Shown here: positions 6,185 to 6,449 of the stretch, piece after piece | Numbering within the stretch: the stretch's first letter is position 1 | Layout: every line of letters begins with the position of its first letter | Origin: Gammaproteobacteria bacterium | GTDB lineage: Bacteria > Pseudomonadota > Gammaproteobacteria > Thiohalospirales > Thiohalospiraceae | Reading direction: 5' to 3' | Assembly: GCA_011322575.1 (NCBI GenBank) | Contig: DRMK01000140.1 | Span: 1 to 6,449 of the forward strand | Length of the DNA: 6,449 bases | Notes under the pieces: generated by a model | What the model was told of the DNA's origin: nothing | The model's database searches: none | Seen by the model: the letters and a program-made list of their open reading frames with translations, nothing else | Program-made: the position numbers and the translations under genes

Positions 6185-6449
6185 CAGGCCGCCTCGCTGG
6201 CGCGATCCGGCTCCCGCTCCCCGTGGATCACCTCCACCAGCTTGAGTGACTCCTCCTCCATGCTCAGCACCAGCTCATCCACCCGGCGCCGGAAGAAGCG
6301 GTAGAACATCAGCGCGGGGATCGCTACCGAAAGCCCTGCCGCGGTGGTGATCAGGGCCTCGGATATGCCACCCGCCAGGGAACCGGGATCTCCCACCCCC
6401 TGCGTAGTGATGGTGGCGAACACCTTGATCATCCCGATTACGGTGCCGA
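6184..6449 (-). CDS. exbB: ExbB/TolQ/MotA-family proton channel protein, C-terminal part only
   Basis: Only the last 87 codons are present; the gene begins beyond the right edge. The visible part begins G-T-V-I-G-M-I, which matches the conserved family segment preceding a membrane helix. Next comes G-G-I-S-E-A-L-I-T-T-A-A-G-L-S-V-A-I-P-A, the signature of the last transmembrane helix, which lines the proton pathway with conserved Thr residues. A basic, then acidic cytoplasmic tail follows. The stop TGA at 6186-6184 overlaps the exbD start. The Met coded at 6432 lies inside the conserved domain and is not a plausible start. It should assemble as an oligomer around ExbD in the inner membrane. 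Confidence 0.92.
   Translation of the reverse strand, partial: GTVIGMIKVFATITTQGVGDPGSLAGGISEALITTAAGLSVAIPALMFYRFFRRRVDELVLSMEEESLKLVEVIHGEREPDRASEAA

Noticed and set aside
5690..6304. 204-codon plus-strand frame across exbD and exbB
   Set aside because: It runs opposite two recognised, overlapping genes and its composition is that of reverse-complemented coding DNA.

Overview
The window looks like chromosomal DNA of a moderately GC-rich Gram-negative bacterium, most likely a gammaproteobacterium. The basis is a compact lipid A/Kdo gene block of gammaproteobacterial type (msbA-lpxK-ycaR-kdsB) joined to an exbB/exbD pair. The YcaR-like protein also matches the 60-residue enterobacterial form in length and layout. 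Nothing in the sequence fixes the genus. Every gene I can support lies on the minus strand, so transcription runs from high to low coordinates.

Region 1 (6449 down to 2008) is a tightly packed, probably single operon: the C-terminal part of an ExbB/TolQ-type proton-channel subunit (cut by the window edge), ExbD, the lipid A flippase MsbA, the lipid A 4'-kinase LpxK, a small YcaR/Trm112-like zinc-ribbon protein and the CMP-Kdo synthetase KdsB. Four of the five junctions overlap by 1 to 8 bases; the exception is a 47-base gap between exbD and msbA. lpxK and kdsB start with GTG. The products cover activation of Kdo (KdsB), phosphorylation of the lipid A precursor (LpxK) and transport of core-lipid A across the inner membrane (MsbA). 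The ExbB/ExbD pair supplies proton-motive-force energy to an envelope partner that is not in view.

Region 2 (2007 down to 1758) is a 250-base intergenic stretch. It holds a good sigma70-like promoter pointing at the last gene (two hexamers 17 bases apart) and a predicted 5' leader of roughly 165-170 nt with two adjacent, strong inverted repeats.

Region 3 (1757 down to 1) is an open reading frame of at least 585 codons that leaves the window without a stop. It encodes a lipoprotein (signal peptide, lipobox ending at Cys20) followed by a chain of cadherin-like/Ig-like beta-sandwich repeats. Two of these repeats are a near-exact 282-bp (94-codon) tandem duplication. This gene is not part of the usual LPS cluster and is the accessory, least conventional part of the window. 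I found no RNA gene, mobile element or CRISPR array, and no strong evidence of a wholly new system. The most interesting material is the lipid-anchored repeat protein and its structured leader.
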